Under the pieces are notes generated by a model. That model made no database searches and was not told the DNA's origin. It worked only from the letters and a program-made list of their open reading frames with translations. The translations under genes were made by a program, and so were the position numbers. A stretch of DNA of 64,000 nucleotides from Nectonema munidae (lineage: Eukaryota > Nematomorpha > Nectonematoida > Nectonematidae), in contig JAUIRK010000278.1 in the NCBI GenBank assembly GCA_030549495.1, positions 310,001-374,000 of the forward strand, given 5' to 3'. Shown here one piece after another: positions 23,111-38,667 of this stretch; positions within the stretch are counted from its first letter, which is position 1, and each line of letters starts with the position of its first letter.

Positions 23111-23617
23111 CTTTTTGGCAAAGATACGAGTTTAGCTTCGCAGGATTTATCAATTTTTAATTTGCTTGTTGAAAAAGTAAAAGTTATTTTTGTTTGATAT
23201 CTTTGCTTTTTACCATTAAAGCTAACTTAATCTAAGAAGAGCTTTCTGCATTTTTGTGTAATACTTTCTTTCTTTATACTTACATCATCTATAAGAAATC
23301 AGTAAGTATGTGTCTTATTCTTTGAATCAAAAAATTTGCTTTAATCTTTTGCCACAATCTAAAATGCCTGTTTCCTCATATATAAGCAATCAGAATTTGG
23401 TTTCGTTACATGCACTAGTCGTAAAAAGTATAAAATTCAATTTTAAAATCTTTCAGATTGATACTCTTTTATATAGATGAGATGATACCTTGTCATCGTA
23501 ATAATTTTTTAATTGCAAATTTACTTTCTCATTCCTTAATCTCCTATTTTTCTTGCGCAAGCTTTTGAAGAAAGATCAAAAAATAGTTCGACTCTAATTT
23601 CTCTATCTAATTTTGCC

Positions 23618-23630
23618 TATATATATAAGA
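23618..23630 (+). promoter_or_regulatory. TATA box of the second gene-pair copy
   Basis: tatatatataaga, identical to the first copy's box and at nearly the same distance (77 bases) from the ATG. Confidence 0.65.
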
Positions 23631-23694
23631 TGCATTCAATATAATTTTATTGTGTTTTAAGACAATTAACTTTTTGCTTTCTGTGATTGTTGTG

Positions 23695-24270
23695 ATGCAA
23701 GTGATGAAGAGCCAGGGAGTGCTGAAAAAAAGTTTAAAAGATTATGACGCACAATCATCTCAAAACTTTTTTCATCCATACCAAGACTTTGGTGGTAGAG
23801 GCGAAGATAATGATTTCAAGAAGCGCAATATGCAAGTCAGTGATGAAGAATGGAGGAGTGAGAGCAGGAATGCTTTGACATCCATTTTGAAAGGATTGGA
23901 GCCGTCGCAACAACCAAATTTATTGGGAAATGGCGAAGAAGCCTCCACCTTGAAAAAGATTATCCATGCAATGGCAGTCAATCAAAATAGAGGAAATGAT
24001 GACATGCAGCTTTGGAAGAGAGGAAATAGAGAAATGTACCTGCCAAAAAGTATTTATGACGAAAAACGAGTTTCATCAATTCTCAATCCATTCATGATGT
24101 TGAAGAAGAATGAAAAGAAATTGATGGAAATCCTGAAGAAAACCATGAAAGAGGAGAGAGAAATTAAGAAAATAAGAAATTATAAAATTCCAAAAAGTAG
24201 ACTGGATGAATACAGCTTGATCAAAGATCTGCGCATTCAGAAAATGCTTGATAGAATGAAGTTCATTTAA
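23695..24270 (+). CDS. Unknown protein, tandem copy 2
   Basis: Intronless 191-codon frame from the ATG at 23695, in the same layout as copy 1: an open hydrophobic stretch without ATG just upstream (from TTG at 23650), then the charged protein, then AATAAA at 24335. Compared with copy 1, the stretch from about 23815 to 24055 has only a handful of base differences, including about 100 bases with none, while the last 70 residues differ at roughly half of positions. The C-terminus keeps its lysine-rich helical character (LMEILKKTMKEEREIKK). Function unknown. Shared promoter, frame and poly(A) signal suggest both copies are live genes. Confidence 0.7.
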   Translation: MQVMKSQGVLKKSLKDYDAQSSQNFFHPYQDFGGRGEDNDFKKRNMQVSDEEWRSESRNALTSILKGLEPSQQPNLLGNGEEASTLKKIIHAMAVNQNRGNDDMQLWKRGNREMYLPKSIYDEKRVSSILNPFMMLKKNEKKLMEILKKTMKEEREIKKIRNYKIPKSRLDEYSLIKDLRIQKMLDRMKFI

Positions 24271-24334
24271 TTTTCTAATCCTGGCATCCATATCCAATCT
24301 AATTGCTCGTTTTTTCCAGTTTTGTAGTCTTCTA

Positions 24335-24340
24335 AATAAA
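24335..24340 (+). terminator. Poly(A) signal of copy 2
   Basis: AATAAA followed by ttgcattt, 65 bases after the stop; matches copy 1. Confidence 0.65.
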
Positions 24341-25067
24341 TTGCATTTATCCTTTGATCATTTTGAATCAAAAAATGATATTTTAAAATGCAAAAAATAT
24401 AAAGCATATTCACTTTTATCCAAAAAATTGACGATATAAGTGTATTAAAGAATAATGATAGAATCAAATTATTAAAGAATAAATTTGAAGTTGAGATTGG
24501 AGATGACATATAGAACAGTGCTTCTCAATGGTCCAGTGTGTCCAGGCAAAAAATTTTAAAATGAGATTCATAAATTTTTGTTACTTAAAACTATTGTATC
24601 TAAAATTGTTAGAGATATATGACAAAGTGAGAAATTGAGACTTTAACTTGTTTATAGTTCTTATTCATTTAAAAATAACATAACCTTGATAATAACACGC
24701 ATAAATTTCATTTAAATAACTTTTCTAAGCTTTCATATTACAAGAAAATTGTTGCTAGTGACAGGTAGAGTATATTGCCTTATCTTTTTGTATTATAAAA
24801 AAAATCCATATCCACAATTTTTATAAATTTTATATTCAAAAGTTTTTTATTGTTTATGAGAGAATCAAGATTGCTGTTAAATAAATTAATATTGAAAGTA
24901 TTTAACGTTGCATCTTGATATGGCGCCATTTTAATTTTCTACAACTTTAAGTGTGCGAAGCAATGGCAAAGCTTGAGCAAAACCGTATTTGAGAATAGCA
25001 CCAGAGAAGAAATATAACAAATTTTATAAAGTAAAAGCCCATTTTATACTTTCTCTTTACTTGGTAC

Positions 25068-25187
25068 TCTTTGAGGCTTAGTGTGACACCGGTGTACCAA
25101 GATATAATAATCGTTTGCTTACAACATACAAAATTACATTGAAAAAAAAGCAGACGATTATTCTTCAAAATTCTGGTTCTCAAAGGG
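25068..25187. mobile_element. piggyBac-type MITE (family M), copy 2
   Basis: The right end is caaaggg followed by TTAA (25188-25191). The left end ctctttgaggcttagtg is a decayed match to the reversed right end. The interior carries gcagacgatta, the core word shared by this family (33474, 43312, 63515). It sits in the 3' flank of gene-pair copy 2 and is absent from copy 1. Confidence 0.65.
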
Positions 25188-25429
25188 TTAAGGGGCAGTA
25201 TCCAAAAAGCCAGCTAGAAAACTAGCCAATAAGCAAACTCGCTTTGAAGCAAAACTTTGAATAATTGGTTTAAAAACAAATGACTCAAAAACAAGTGTGT
25301 ACACATTCTATTTCATTTTTGTGGGTGAATAAATAAAAGTGTTTTGTATAGAATTAATTGCAATTATTTTGCATATATAACAAATAATTGGCAAATTTTA
25401 TTACTCAAGTCCTGATTTCATCTCATCAT

Positions 25430-25800
25430 AGCTAAGATTTCTCACTCACAAGCGATGAAAAAAAGCTGATCTCAATAAGCCTGCAATTATCAGAATTGTT
25501 TGCCCCAGTTAAGCTCGAAAAAAAACGTTATTGGCATTATGAATGGGATACGTTAAAAGAGGCTCATACAACTCGAATATTTCAATGAAGAAAGTGAAGT
25601 GTTAGAAAAGGCATTATTTCAGTGTTAGACTTCAAGTTTTTGAGAAATTGTAAAAATGAACAAACTTTTGATTGTGATTTGTCAATTATGCCTTTCTTAT
25701 TATCATCTTCAAGAGAAGGGAATTTTACGAAGGTTGATTCCAATCTATTACAGGTTTTGAGGTATCAAAATCTTTGTTAAATTAGATCAAGTTTTTTACA
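25430..25800 (+). pseudogene. Unrecognised coding relic
   Basis: Successive plus-strand frames read FSLTSDEKKLISISLQLSEL, PVKLEKKRYWHYEWDTLKEA, then one frame over LEYFNEESEVLEKALFQ, then another shift to LDFKFLRNCKNEQTFDC and SIMPFLLSSSREGNF with KVDSNLLQVLRYQNL. All three pieces look like protein, and they adjoin without room for introns, so two frame breaks are likely. A GTGAGT donor-like site lies near 25819. No family recognised. Confidence 0.4.
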
Positions 25801-26439
25801 AATTTAATTAAACAACTCTTTGGAAGGTGTGAGTATTAATAAGACGAAAACATAACTTCCAAATTCATCTTTTTTCCAGTTCCTTTAGAACAATCCAATT
25901 CGGAAAAATATTGCTGTAATTATAAAATATGAACTTTAAGTGACAAAACGAGATTTTATTTGAAAAAAAGTGCTCATATTTTATTTAAATGTAAACTAAT
26001 TCTAATAAAAAGAATAATAAACAGGTAAAAGCAATTTATAGTAAAAACAATCACCCGAAAAGAATGAAAATGTTTTATCAACAGAATCGAAATTTTCAAA
26101 AAGAGTAAAAGTCAAGTAGAATTTTATAGTAGAATACAAGAACAGAAACTTTGAAAAAAGATGAAATGTTGATCCTTTTCAAATAAAAAACAATAAACAT
26201 AATTAATTTTTGGCTGCGTTAGACAGGTGGCCTTTGGAATCTCCAAAAAAAATTATTATTCATTTCTTATAGAATCAAAATGAATAAGAGATAAATGAAA
26301 TTAAACTGGGACTAGCAAAAGACGGCGCTTTTTTTCAGATGGAAGAAACCACATATTTCATACTGCGTATATCTGAGAAACATTTGAATCAATTTAAACT
26401 TTGCGCGCTTTTTTTAATTCTCCTATTCACACCTAGAAT

Positions 26440-27560
26440 TGAACATAAATCTAAAAGCCGATCCCATTGCCAGATACTACAACATCTCGCTCCTATCAAT
26501 GATGTTAGCTGATCATGTGAGGAACATCTTGTTCACAATATTGCGACAAATCTTTTTATTTAGCCTTCAACCAGACGCAACAACAGGTATAGCAGGGCAA
26601 GCGCAGTTAATTTTATTTGCCGTTGGTTTCTAGACTAAGAATCTGAAACAATAGTTGAATATAACCCGCGCTGTCTCCACATGAAAGTAGAAACTTCTTG
26701 TTCCCGAAAGTGAATGAATTCATGAATGAAGAATGCATTAGCTGAGAAAGTGTAAGTAAATTACACTACTGATGGTTCAAAAGTAGTGCTTGGTGCAACA
26801 TATGCTGTTTGAAGAAAATCCAAGCAGTCTCAATGTTTTTCACAATGACTTAAATGGCAAAGCGACTCCAATGAGGCTAGAGATGCTAATGTGAAAAAAG
26901 GTTTCAAATAACTCCTTGATGACTTGAAAATTGTATCTCTTTGCTCATGGAACAAACGACATAATGTTCATCAAGTTATGTAAGGATATGGAAGCCTTCT
27001 TACAAACTTCTGCCTCATGCTGAAGGACGTTGGCTATCTCATGGGAATTTTCTCAATCGAGAGAAACTCTGTGTGTTCTTTACATAAGAATCAAAGATGG
27101 CTTGCAAAAATCTTTGATCACCTGAACAAACTAAACCTTGTCAATCAGACAAGAAAGGGAAATATATATGGAAAATAAATGCATTCAAAAATTAGAACAT
27201 GGAAAACCAAAGTAGAAAAAAAATGTTGTTAGCATTGTGAATATTTACATGAGTTATAGGGAAAAGATCAGACACTGAAGGTACGAATAAAATACTTGAT
27301 TAGCAAACCTTGAATAAAATCTTGAATTTTATTTTCCAGAGAATGAAATTAAGCGTCTAACCTCCAATATGTCAGCGATTTTCAATCCATCAAGAGATGA
27401 TGGAACTGATAATTACATCCCATGCATTTTTGGGATATTCCAGAGTATATGGAGTTATCTGAGCAGGCAACATTCATGTTTGAGCAGATGCTAACAGCAT
27501 ATCTGTCTGAGTTCTTAGTTTTAATCAACACAAAGAAAAGGAATTCCACTCTTAATTTGG
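26440..27560 (+). pseudogene. hAT transposase relic (ZBED5/GTF2IRD2-like)
   Basis: Plus-strand pieces follow the order of ZBED-type hAT proteins: FLFSLQPDATTGIAGQAQL (family FSLQLDESTDIAGQAQL), then LLPHAEGRWLSHGNFLNR (family HTEVRWLSRGK), then FDHLNKLNLVNQT (family FEHLNKLN). Many stops and shifts separate them. The acidic DES motif has decayed (PDAT). The C-terminal dimerisation region is not clear. Dead. Confidence 0.75.
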
Positions 27561-28074
27561 ATTCTCTCATGTGGTGTGAACTTGAATAGTCTGATGTCTC
27601 AATTTAAATCTACTGTTTGCTAACAATAATGAATCACCACCTTTTTTTGTCCAGAGATATTTTTATGCTTTTTCCCTAATTCGTAATTGTAGAGTGTAAT
27701 CAAAAGCTTTAGAACACTTAGAATTTGATTTTGGACTTATTTATGGATGAAAAACAACTGATCATTTAGTGAGCAGCTTTTATCGGATCAACACTAGGCG
27801 TGAGTGAACAACCTGGAAAAATATTGTAGACCACTGTTTTAAACAGATAATAAAACTCACTCGTTCCTAATTTTACTAATTAAGCGAAAAATTAGAAATT
27901 AGAAAATAAATTGATGGAAAATACTTCAAGGTATCAAACAGTGAAGAGGTTTGCATTATAACCCTATTAGTGTTGGGCAAAATTTGTCTGCTCAAGTGCT
28001 GGGGAGGGGCGTAAAGTGCCCCCCCCCCTATTTTTCTCAGATATTAATAAGTTTTTATAAATATTTTTAATGTT

Positions 28075-28940
28075 ACATATATATTTCAACTATGCTGAAT
28101 TCAGTGGTGATGTCCATTTTTTTCAAAATCAATCAAACCTGTCAAAAAAATTGATTTATATTTGACAGCTCATCTCAAAAAGGAACTTTTTATTTAAATA
28201 ATTATATAAAGTTTTTTACACATGTATACCCATTTTCAAATATGCTGAATTCAATGGTGATATTCATTTTTTATGAAAATCAATCAAACCTTTCAAAAAA
28301 TTGATCTAAATGTGACAGCTCATCTCAAAAAGGAACTTTTTATCTAAATAATTATATAATGTTTTTTACACAACCATTTTCAAGCATGTTGAATTCAGCT
28401 ATGATATTCATTTTTTTTATTAGAATCAATTAAAGTTATCAAAGCATTAATTTATATATTTCAGCTCATCTTAAATATAAAATTTTTATCTAAGTAATAA
28501 TATAAAGTTTTTTACACATATATACCTATTTTAAGCATGCGTAATTCAGTGGTGATATTCATTTTTTTTTATGAAAATCAATCAAAAAATTGATTTGTCC
28601 CAAAAAGAAAGGATCAGGCACGGTTTTTTGAATTAGAGAATTACGTTTAATAGAAAGTATAAAGAGATGATAAAGTTTACCGTGTATGACATTTTACACA
28701 CATATACCCATTTTCAAGTAGGCTGTGTTTACTGGTTATATTCCTTTTTTTTTTATAAAAAATTAGTCAAACCTGACAAAATAATTTAAATATGACAGCC
28801 CATGTCAAAATTAAAATTTTTATTCTTATAAATTTTTTTTTTACATTTCAAGTATGTAGAATTTAATGGTGATGTTCATTTTTTATGAAATCAATAAAAC
28901 GTGTCAAAAATCGATTAAACCTGTAAATCAATGTCAAATA
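28075..28940. repeat. Tandem array 1, about six units of roughly 150 bp
   Basis: The landmark atgctgaattcagtggtgat (with changes) recurs near 28093, 28241, 28386, 28536, 28718 and 28854, each followed by a t-rich run, aaatcaatcaaacctgtcaa and, in most units, gacagctcatctcaaaa. Units are diverged from each other, so the array is not young. Confidence 0.8.
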
Positions 28941-30029
28941 TATAAACATAAAAATAACTTCAACTTTCAGTATTTCTCTGGTAATTATTTTCTTAATTTA
29001 TTTAATAAACCAACTTTAGGTGTTTAATTAACTCAAAATATTACATTCTACAGAAACGTATGTTACTCGATAGGACCTCCATCTTTTTGGCTACAAATTC
29101 GTTATCGGCTTGTAGTCTCTAGGTCATATTATAATTTACAATATGTAATTTTGCTATTTTATTCCATGATGATCCTTTCTTGGTAGCTCTTTTTTCATTA
29201 GAAATTTATATTCTTCAAAAAATTTTTATAATGATAAAATTACTTTTTCCCTCTCTCAAAGCATTCTGATTAAGAATCTTCTGGATGATCTTAGACTTTT
29301 TTATCAGTATCGTGTATTTTATTATCAGGCCTGAATATTTTTTTTCTGATGAATCATTCGTGATGTTCATTGTTCAATTACAAAAAGTTGTCCACGTTCT
29401 TCATCTAAAAAATTATCTCTTTGACACAAAAGGAAAAATATGGACAAATTCAATTTAAATTAAAAATATCTTGATAGTGACTAAATTTTCTCATATTGGC
29501 ATCTGTGCCATTTTTGATAAATCTGACCTATTCTAAATTTTCGGATTTCCTACCCATCTTAGCTAAATGTTAACTGTAATCCTAGATGATAAGCTATAGA
29601 TTTAAATATTTTTCATTTGTAAAAGAGGAACTTCTGTTTCACAGTCAAAATCTTTTTTGAAGCATCTAATATTATATAATTAAACCACTTGCTAGTTCAT
29701 TAGAACATTGTAGATCTTCCATTTAGTCAAGATACATATTTTTTTTAATTATTTGTTTTGATCACATGTTCTTTTTTCAATTAGTTTTCAACTTGGTTCC
29801 TTCTCTCTTACAAATTTTCAAAAGATTTTATAATACGTTTTTTTTTTTAATAAATATTTCATACTCAAGATGATTGTAGAAAGTATTATAAGCCAAAATA
29901 TACAAAAAAAATATATTTTACTATATACCTAATATGCACCCATTTTTTGAAAATTTTTTACAGAACTGATTTTCAGGCATACATTACTTATTCAATTGCC
30001 ACTTCGAGATATTTTTTAACCGTATTATC

Positions 30030-31335
30030 CAAAATCGAGTACAGAAATAAAATAAGCATAGTCGATTTGGTATAAAACAGATATTTTATTTTTTTGAAAA
30101 TATTTTTGAAGACAGTATCTAGAAGTAAACCACAAATTTAATTGAAGCTTTCAGATATTTTAAAACCATAAATGCCAAACCTGCGTCCAAAAATGAAACC
30201 AGCATCTTCCATTTGGCATAAAAACAGATATTTTATTTAAATTTCAAAAATATATCTGTAGACATTAGACGTTAATCGAACATTTGATTGACACTTTCAG
30301 ACATTTAAAACCTCTAAATACAAAAAAATGATTTCAGAAATAAAAATGATCATGGTCGAATTGGTATAAAAACATATATTTCATGTAAAATTAGAGAGAA
30401 TATTTTGGGATATAGTTTTCAGACATAAACCGCAAATTTGATTGACACTAGCAGTAAAACCTCTAAATGCGAAAACTGTGTTAAGAAATGAAATCATCAT
30501 GATCTATTTTCTATAAAAACATATAATTCATGTAAAATTTGAATCAATATTTTTGAAAACAAATTTTAGAACTAAACGCAAATTTGATTGATATTTATAG
30601 GTATTTTCAAATTCAAACTAAAAAAATTGAGTCCATAAATGAAACTAGCATGGTTGATTTGGTATAAAAACATATATTTAATTGTAAAATTTGAATGAAT
30701 GTTTTTGGAGACAATTTTTAGAAGTAAAACGCAAATTTGATTAACACTTACAGGTATTTTCACATTCTAAACGTAAAAAATGAGTCCATAAATGAAACCA
30801 GCATGGCCGATTTAGTATAACACATATATTTCATTTTAAAATTTGAATGAATATTTTTGGAGAAACTTTTTAGAAGTAAACCGCAAATTTGATTAACACT
30901 TATAGTATTTTCAGATCCTAAACGTAAAAAATGAGTCCAGAAATAAAACCAACATGGCCTATTTAGTATAACACATATATTTTATGTAAAATGTGAAGGA
31001 ATGTTTTTGGAGACAATTTTCAGAAGTAAACCGCAAATTTGATTAACACTTATAGGTATTTTAAAATCCTAAATGTAAAAAATGAGTCCAGAAATGAAAA
31101 CAACATGATCGATTTGGTATAAAACATATATTAATGTAAAATGTGAAGGGATGTTTTTAGAGACAATTTTCAGAAGTAAACCGCAAATTTGATTAACACT
31201 TATAGGTATTTTCAAATCCTAAATGTAAAAAAAGAGTCCAGAAATGAAAACAGCATGACCGATTTAGTATAAAAACATATATTTTATGTAAAATTTGAAG
31301 GTATATTTTATTAGATATATTTTTAATCAATCAAA
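30030..31335. repeat. Tandem array 2, about nine units of roughly 150 bp
   Basis: The landmark gagtccagaaatgaaa...gatttggtataaaa recurs near 30034, 30184, 30333, 30480, 30630, 30781, 30931, 31083 and 31233. Each is followed by acatatattt, aagtaaaccgcaaatttg and acttataggtattttc. Spacing is very regular (148-152). Units at the right end are the most alike. Confidence 0.85.
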
Positions 31336-31619
31336 ATTTTGATTGACATTTTCTAAAAAGTAGCCATGATTACTTAAAAAATTAAATATATAAAGTGTTA
31401 TGCGTTCCAAACTGTATAGAATTATAAATTTTCAGGGTATCATATAATATAGATCCTAAGTTATAAGGTTAAGTACAGATAATGTCAAAATTTTGCTGAA
31501 AATTTTAATTTTTTATTTTGATTGACAGTTTTGGACATGAAGTTCAACTACCATGAAAATGGTTTCAAAAAAGTTTTACGCCCCCCCCAGCACTAATATG
31601 GTTAAATGGAACTCTTTGT

Positions 31620-32420
31620 CATTAATTCTTCAAAAGCAATCCATGGAAAAAAGCCAATACCATCTCATTGTGAAACAACACTGCGAAAAGACGTATAGAT
31701 TACATGTCCAAAAACTTAAATAATCACTTAGAAGAAATGGTGCATCAAAGTAAGTTGGATGAAACAACAGATGTTTCCAGCAGTGCCGAGATGCTTTCCT
31801 TTAAGCAATTCGATTACAATGGATAGATTCATGAAGAGTTCTTTTTGTAAATCGTTACCATTACATGCAACAGACGAGGCCAAATTTCGTGCTCTAAATG
31901 ACTTCATAGGTCAAAATGTGTTGGAGTGAGTTCTGATGGTGCTCCCACTATGCCAGGAAAGTTGGGGCAATTATACCAAATGGACCCATTGCTGTCTGGT
32001 GAAAGAAACATTTAAAGCATTATTAATTATATCAGAAGACAATGAATGAAGTGATCAAAGGCGAGTCGCTTAATTCTTGTATTTTTAGTGTCCTTTGTGG
32101 CGAAACGGGCAGTTACTCTTACATTCTCATCTACATTGGCTATCACGTGAAAAAGTTTTTACTCGTGCGAGAAGAAATACAAAATTTTCTCGATATACGG
32201 CATTCCAGACAAGCTCAACGTTTCATTATTTTTTCATGGCAGTATTTTTACTCTTTTGAATGGTGTAAATATGAGTTTGCAAGGAAATACTAAAAGGAAC
32301 ATTTTGAAGAGAAAGTTGAAGTAATCCAAAGTGATGTCTATGAAGCCTTTTCAACACTCCATGACTCCTTGAAGCGTCGGATGAAGAACTTACTGATGAA
32401 GTAAAATGCCTCTATATTCA
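31620..32420 (+). pseudogene. hAT transposase relic (ZBED-like), N-terminal half
   Basis: Plus-strand pieces: NNTAKRRIDYMSKNLNNHLE (family NNTVKRRI-DM), SKLDETTDVSSSAEMLSF (family LDESTDVS), then EEFFCKSLPLHATDEAKF-like text and CVGVSSDGAPTM (family CVGVCTDGA.AM). It lies just right of the satellite-bearing element. Multiple breaks; dead. Confidence 0.7.
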
Positions 32421-32639
32421 ACGTATGAAAAGTTTGAGGAATGGTTTTAGAGCTTAATTTCCTGTTCCTGTTGCTAAGAATAAATGGATAAGGAGCCATT
32501 TCAAATAAAAGTAGGAGGTTGAGCACAGAGGAAGAACTACACCTGTATTCCAACCAATCCCATTTATTGAACCTCTGGCTACACATGAGAAATTAGTACC
32601 CCAAATTGGCGCCCAGATCGATCAAACGAAAGAGTTATC

Positions 32640-33157
32640 CTAAGTTAGAGATAAACGAAGTTGCTAATTTTATTAAATGAATACATCTTTGATCATGACT
32701 ATTCTGTGATATACGATTACGTTAAGAAGATGTCAACAGTTCGGGGTTCGCCGCTTAAAGATGACAATAATAATAATAATAATAAATCAAAGCAATTTAT
32801 TAGGTCTGCAAATGTTCTACAAGAAATGAATGAAAAACTTCAATTGATTTGTCATTAGAAGTTGGTATTCAAAGCTTTGGAAATATTTTGCAATACGATG
32901 ATGGACTGGAATTCACAGATAGCATTCAAAATTGCTATTCAGAATAATTTAAGTTTGAGTAATAGATGTTGAAATCATGTGAGCTAACATGAAACACGCA
33001 TGAATTACTTCGACTTATACGAAATTTCCACTTACCCGACTTGGAGTTAAACGAAGAATTAAACATGTGTGGGATACGGCTGGAACTGGGACAGCCATTC
33101 GACTTTGAGTTAAGCGGAATTTCGAATTATCCTACTTTGAGTTATCGGGAGTTTACA
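32640..33157 (+). pseudogene. Possible pogo/Tigger-type remnant
   Basis: A 65-codon frame (32661-32858, with a short aat microsatellite inside) is followed by gagttaagcggaatttcg and ctttgagttatcgggagtt ending near 33157. The latter look like the subterminal and terminal words of pogo-type elements read from their right end. No DDE motif is visible. Low confidence. Confidence 0.3.
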
Positions 33158-33447
33158 AAGTAAAGTAGCCAGAAATTATTATTTGGAGGGGCCAAATGGG
33201 GCACTATTGCGTATATGTTTACATAGTGGCTTTGTCTAAAATTAAAGTATCAAATACTGCTTATAACAACTTTTCTCTTTGCGCTTATAAGCTCCTTTTT
33301 CTATGTGTCTCTTTCTATTTCTTTGTTAACATTTCTTATTTTATCATGGCTACATACCGAAGAGTAAATTTTATTATAAATTAGCTCTCTTATTATACGT
33401 AGCCTGGCCCCAAGTGTAGCATAGCTGGCTACGTGGCCGTAAATATA
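33158..33447. mobile_element. Probable hAT-type MITE
   Basis: The left end has agtagccagaaattatt followed by ggaggggcc. The right end, reversed, has cacgtagccagctatg followed by ttggggcc. This matches the style of the cagtggcgtagccag MITE at 56618. Limits are approximate and no target duplication is proven. Confidence 0.45.
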
Positions 33448-33458
33448 TAAATACATTC

Positions 33459-34243
33459 CACTGGCGGATTTAACCCTTTCGTGACCAGAAAAATCAGACG
33501 ATATTTATTAAAAAGCAGAAGATTCATATACAAAACTATTTGAAAAATCAGACGAGGGTAAAATTGTTATGTATCATATATGATACACTGGTCACGAAAG
33601 GGTTAAAAGAGGGCGGAACCGGCGTAAGCCCCCCTCCCTAAAATTGCATTGCCAATTGCTTGAAAATTTTTCTTGATCTAATTCTTTCTTAGAACTTAAA
33701 TATTATGATGATTTCTGCAACTCGTTTTTTAGATTCAATCTTTCTCTAAAGTGAGAAGCGCTAAAAAGTTTTTTATGTTTCCATCGTAGTTAAGTGTGAC
33801 ACTTATTACTTTTATATTATCCAATTTTTTTTGTAAATTTATTATTTAAACACATCAAGTTCAACAACATTAATTCATTTCGCAGTTCAATGAATGAGGA
33901 TTGTTTTAATGCTCTCATTCTTCTTTTTGTTCAGAGATATTCGATTGGATATTGACACCATTATTGATATGCATGCTAAAAAGTGTCATAGACGGATGAG
34001 GCTCCTTAACTCTCTTAGTTCTTAATCTAGTTACTTTCTTATAATAAACTTATACTTTTTTGGCATATTATCATGATACTCTAAGTTTTATGATATTTCC
34101 GCTTTTTATTAAACTATTACCCAAAATAAGATAAAAATAGCTTAAAATTTTTGATAAAGCTTAAATTTATATGCTTCAAATTTGAGTTCTAGTTTAGTAA
34201 AATCGCCCCCCCCCCCTAATGCCAATTTCTAGATCCGCCCCTG
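33459..34243. mobile_element. Inverted-end element with another MITE inside
   Basis: The left end is cactggcggattta and the right end, reversed, is caggggcggatctag; both are followed inward by C- or G-rich runs. CATTC flanks both ends (33454-33458 and 34244-34248). The left arm is interrupted at TTAA by the family M MITE at 33474-33602, so that insertion came later. Confidence 0.6.
33474..33602. mobile_element. piggyBac-type MITE (family M), copy 1
   Basis: Perfect 15-bp inverted ends ccctttcgtgaccag and ctggtcacgaaaggg, flanked on both sides by TTAA (33470-33473, 33603-33606), the piggyBac signature. 129 bp, no coding frame. The interior has cagacgatatttatt and cagacgagg. The cleanest member of the family in this window. 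Confidence 0.9.
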
Positions 34244-34450
34244 CATTCATTCGTCCATTTATTTACTATCTTTCAGCACGGTTTCAATATAAGCAAAATG
34301 AAAAATCAATATTAATACCAATTTCTAACTGAAATATGAAGCTTTAAAGACGAATCTTGATTAGTAAAGTTAAAAAGGGAAAAAAGTAAAACTATTTATT
34401 TTAAATAACAAGTCAAATACCATAAAAATCTTTAAATTAGAAGAAAAATG

Positions 34451-38667
<4,217 letters not shown>

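Larger units (their letters stand above)
27960..31612. mobile_element. 3.65-kb element with inverted ends and internal satellite arrays
   Basis: The left end reads taaccctattagtg and, after a 26-base interruption, ctggggaggggcgtaaa. The right end, reversed, reads taaccatattagtg then ctggggggggcgtaaa. The ends are therefore inverted repeats of about 30 bp, with TA at each outer edge. Inside there is no coding frame; instead there are two tandem arrays (28075-28940 and 30030-31335), both with a repeat length near 150 bp. hAT-derived sequence lies on both sides. I know of no named element with this structure, although satellite-bearing non-autonomous DNA transposons are known in invertebrates. 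Confidence 0.6.

Noticed and set aside
27960-31612. CRISPR-like interpretation of the regular 150-bp repeats
   Set aside because: Repeat length, divergence, eukaryotic context and lack of short repeat/spacer structure rule it out; these are satellite arrays.
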